DNA from: Quisquiliibacterium sp.
Lineage (GTDB): Bacteria; Pseudomonadota; Gammaproteobacteria; Burkholderiales; Burkholderiaceae_E
DNA length: 7,787 bases
Reading direction: 5' to 3'
Assembly (NCBI GenBank): GCA_023257915.1
Contig: JALRBB010000535.1
Span: 1-7,787, forward strand
The notes under the pieces are model-generated. The model ran no database searches, was not told the DNA's origin, and saw nothing but the letters and a program-made list of their open reading frames with translations. A program made the position numbers and the translations under genes. This document shows, in pieces, positions 5,963 through 7,787 of this stretch. Every line of letters begins with the position of its first letter. Within the stretch, counting starts at the first letter, position 1.

Positions 5963-6979
5963 ATGCGCTGGATGGCCCCCGAAATGCTCTGGTCGCTGTT
6001 CTTGCTTGCTCCGCCGGCGGCGTTGTATGTCTGGGCGTGGCGCCGGCGCAAGAAGCTGGTTCTGACCTTCTCGACGATTCGCGTGCTGAAAATCGCGACG
6101 ACTCCGGGCGGCAACTGGCGTCGGCATGTGCCCGCCGGGCTGCTCTGGATCGCGCTCGCGCTCGGCCTGATGGCGCTCGCCAGGCCCAGTGCGGTCGTCA
6201 CACTTCCAACCGATCACCGCAAGCTGGTCATCGCGATCGATGTCTCCCGAAGCATGCTGGCGCAGGATGTCGAGCCCAGTCGCATCGCAGCAGCCCAGGC
6301 TGCGGTCAAGGATTTCATCGAACGGTTGCCAAGAGATCTACGCGCTGGAATCGTCACCTTCGCAGGAACTGCGCAGGTCGTGCAGGGAATCACCGAATCG
6401 CGTGAGGATTTGCTCAAGGCGGTCGAACGCTTCGATCTTCAGCGTGCGACCGCGACCGGCAGCGGGTTGCTGCTGGCGATCAGTCTTTTGCGTCCGGATC
6501 TGAAGCTCGATCTGGAAACCGGCCTGCAGGCCCCCGCAATGATTGAATGGCCGGATCCGAAAGCACCAGGCAGCGATGCGTCAGGCGCCATCGTGCTGCT
6601 ATCGGATGGACGGCGCACCACAGGACCCGACCCGGTTGCGATCGCACAACGGGCCGCCGACCTCGGGATACGCGTGTACACGGTCGGATTCGGGACGCCC
6701 AACGGCACGATTCCCGGCTACGAGGGGTATTCATTCTTCGTCCGGGTCGATGAAGAATCGCTCAAGGCGGTCGCCAGGATCACCGAGGGGGAATATTTTT
6801 ATGCCGCCAGCGCCCAGGAACTGGTGAGCGTTTATCGCAAGCTGCAGGGCAAGCTCGCGCTTGAGACGCGCGAGACCGAACTGTCCTTCGTGCTTGCCGG
6901 GCTGATGCTTCTGATGGCGCTTGCTGCCGTCGCGATGGCAATGCGTGGCCAGACTCGGCTGCAGCGGGCGGTGCGCTGA
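5963..6979 (+). CDS. Membrane-anchored VWA-domain protein, BatA/BatB-like (338 aa)
   Basis: Second VWA protein of the cluster, transcribed away from the protease-MoxR operon. Hydrophobic helices lie at about 8-26, 55-73 and 308-326. The first is followed by a basic loop (RRRKK at 27-31), typical of BatA-type N-termini; by the positive-inside rule this loop is cytosolic and the VWA domain (about 86-295) periplasmic. The MIDAS site is complete: D93-V-S95-R-S97, Thr163 in TATG, and Asp215 in LLSDGRRT. It ends in a basic tail (RLQRAVR), predicted cytosolic. Family members work with MoxR ATPases, and the MoxR encoded on the opposite strand is the obvious partner. Shared unusual details with the VWA protein at 1914-2924 (GLQAP insert, GPDP after the MIDAS Asp, IRVYTVGFGT, GEYF) point to duplication. 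It is 80 nt from the downstream D-lactate dehydrogenase, which has its own candidate promoter. Specific function unknown. Confidence 0.9.
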   Translation: MRWMAPEMLWSLFLLAPPAALYVWAWRRRKKLVLTFSTIRVLKIATTPGGNWRRHVPAGLLWIALALGLMALARPSAVVTLPTDHRKLVIAIDVSRSMLAQDVEPSRIAAAQAAVKDFIERLPRDLRAGIVTFAGTAQVVQGITESREDLLKAVERFDLQRATATGSGLLLAISLLRPDLKLDLETGLQAPAMIEWPDPKAPGSDASGAIVLLSDGRRTTGPDPVAIAQRAADLGIRVYTVGFGTPNGTIPGYEGYSFFVRVDEESLKAVARITEGEYFYAASAQELVSVYRKLQGKLALETRETELSFVLAGLMLLMALAAVAMAMRGQTRLQRAVR

Positions 6980-7004
6980 CGCGCGAGCGTCGCCGGAATA
7001 TACT
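6976..7004 (+). promoter_or_regulatory. Candidate sigma-70 promoter for the D-lactate dehydrogenase gene
   Basis: CTGACG at 6976-6981 (4 of 6 matches to TTGACA), a 17-nt spacer, then TATACT at 6999-7004 (5 of 6 matches to TATAAT). The -35 box overlaps the VWA stop codon. Transcription would begin near 7011, giving a leader of about 50 nt. Seen by eye only. Confidence 0.4.
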
Positions 7005-7018
7005 TGCGCCGCCTTCCC

Positions 7019-7034
7019 GCCCGCCGTTGCGGGC
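7019..7034 (+). other. GC-rich hairpin ahead of the D-lactate dehydrogenase gene
   Basis: GCCCGC-CGTT-GCGGGC, a perfect 6-bp stem with a 4-nt loop. No proper T-run follows, only ATCGTTT. It could be a weak terminator for the VWA gene or a leader stem in the dehydrogenase transcript. Confidence 0.3.
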
Positions 7035-7059
7035 ATCGTTTCCACAGGACCAGTGCCGT

Positions 7060-7787
7060 ATGAACGCGCCAACTTTCGCCGCCAGCCTTGCTCCCGAGAT
7101 CGCCCAGCGCCACGTGCCCGATGAATTCATCGCTGCACTCAAGGAACGCTTCGGAGCCAACTGCTCAACCGCGCAGGCAGTGCGTGAGCAGCATGGTCGG
7201 GACGAATCTGCGTTCACGACGGTGCCGCCGCCGGCTGCGGTGGTATTCGCTGAAAGCACGCAGGATGTTCAAGATGCAGTCCAGCTCTGTGCGCGCTACA
7301 AGGTGCCGGTGATTCCGTTTGGTGCGGGTTCTTCGCTGGAGGGGCATCTGCTTGCGGTGCGCGGGGGCATCAGCATCGATCTGACGCGGATGAACAAGGT
7401 GCTCGCGATTAACGCCGAAGACCTGACCGTGACGGTCCAGGCCGGTGTCACGCGCAAGCAGCTCAACGAAGAGCTGAAGTCCACCGGCCTGTTCTTTCCG
7501 ATTGATCCGGGCGCGGACGCGACGCTCGGCGGCATGAGCGCGACTCGCGCGAGCGGCACCAATGCGGTGCGCTACGGCACGATGCGCGAAAACGTGCTCG
7601 GCCTGGAGGTCGTCACCGCGCGAGGCGAGCTGATGCGCACCGGAACCCGTGCACGAAAGTCCAGTGCTGGCTATGACCTGACCCGCCTGATGGTCGGCTC
7701 CGAGGGCACCCTGGGCGTGATCACTGAAATCACCCTCAAGCTCTACCCGCTGCCTGAAGCGATCTCGGCCGCCATCTGCTCCTTCCC
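7060..7787 (+). CDS. FAD-dependent D-lactate dehydrogenase (GlcD/DLD family), N-terminal part (3' end outside window)
   Basis: The first 242 residues of an FAD-binding (PCMH-type) oxidoreductase, predicted to oxidise D-lactate (or a related D-2-hydroxy acid) to pyruvate and pass electrons to cytochrome c or the quinone pool. The FAD-binding features are visible: PFGAGSSLEGH at 86-96, PIDPGADATLGGM at 147-159, SGTNAVRYGTMRENVL at 165-180, and GSEGTLGVITEITLKL at 213-228. These match the mitochondrial LDHD/DLD1-like branch more closely than glycolate oxidase GlcD, though substrate cannot be fixed from this half. The start is the ATG at 7060, with AGGA at 7046-7049, 10 nt upstream. No signal peptide or membrane segment is present, so it is probably cytosolic or peripheral on the inner membrane. 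The reading frame is open at the window end, and the C-terminal substrate-binding half is missing from view. Confidence 0.93.
   Translation, partial: MNAPTFAASLAPEIAQRHVPDEFIAALKERFGANCSTAQAVREQHGRDESAFTTVPPPAAVVFAESTQDVQDAVQLCARYKVPVIPFGAGSSLEGHLLAVRGGISIDLTRMNKVLAINAEDLTVTVQAGVTRKQLNEELKSTGLFFPIDPGADATLGGMSATRASGTNAVRYGTMRENVLGLEVVTARGELMRTGTRARKSSAGYDLTRLMVGSEGTLGVITEITLKLYPLPEAISAAICSF

Overview
The window is GC-rich, densely coded DNA. Its protein families and short intergenic gaps suggest a proteobacterial chromosome, probably a beta-proteobacterium; this is inferred from overall character, as there is no rRNA or other marker. No tRNA, rRNA, CRISPR array, insertion sequence or phage gene was seen, and no gene-free stretch exceeds about 150 bases.

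Layout: (1) 1-792 (+), the 3' part of a gamma-glutamyltransferase gene that begins before the window. (2) 813-1814 (-), a cytoplasmic-type L-asparaginase, convergent with it. (3) 1914-5816 (-), a tight operon read right to left: a membrane-anchored trypsin/HtrA-type serine protease without a PDZ domain, a MoxR-family AAA+ ATPase, a DUF58 protein and a membrane von Willebrand factor A (VWA) protein. The gaps inside it are 43, 3 and 14 nt. (4) 5817-5962, a 146-nt divergent intergenic region with two inverted repeats. (5) 5963-6979 (+), a second BatA/BatB-like membrane VWA protein, clearly a paralogue of the first. (6) 7060 to the window end (+), the N-terminal half of an FAD-dependent D-lactate dehydrogenase.

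The main interest is the central divergent cluster. MoxR ATPases with DUF58 and VWA partners are known (bat/aerotolerance operons; RavA-ViaA is a related pairing) and are thought to act as chaperones or metal-insertion machines for particular targets. Here one MoxR sits with three MIDAS-bearing proteins, one soluble and two membrane-bound, and with a one-pass serine protease as first gene. Predicted topology puts the ATPase and DUF58 in the cytosol and both VWA domains and the protease domain in the periplasm. This suggests, by inference only, an envelope quality-control or maturation system that spans the inner membrane. The usual extra Bat components (TPR protein BatC, BatD, DUF4381) are absent from this window.

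The flanking genes (gamma-glutamyltransferase, asparaginase, D-lactate dehydrogenase) are ordinary amino-acid and lactate metabolism and have no evident link to the cluster.
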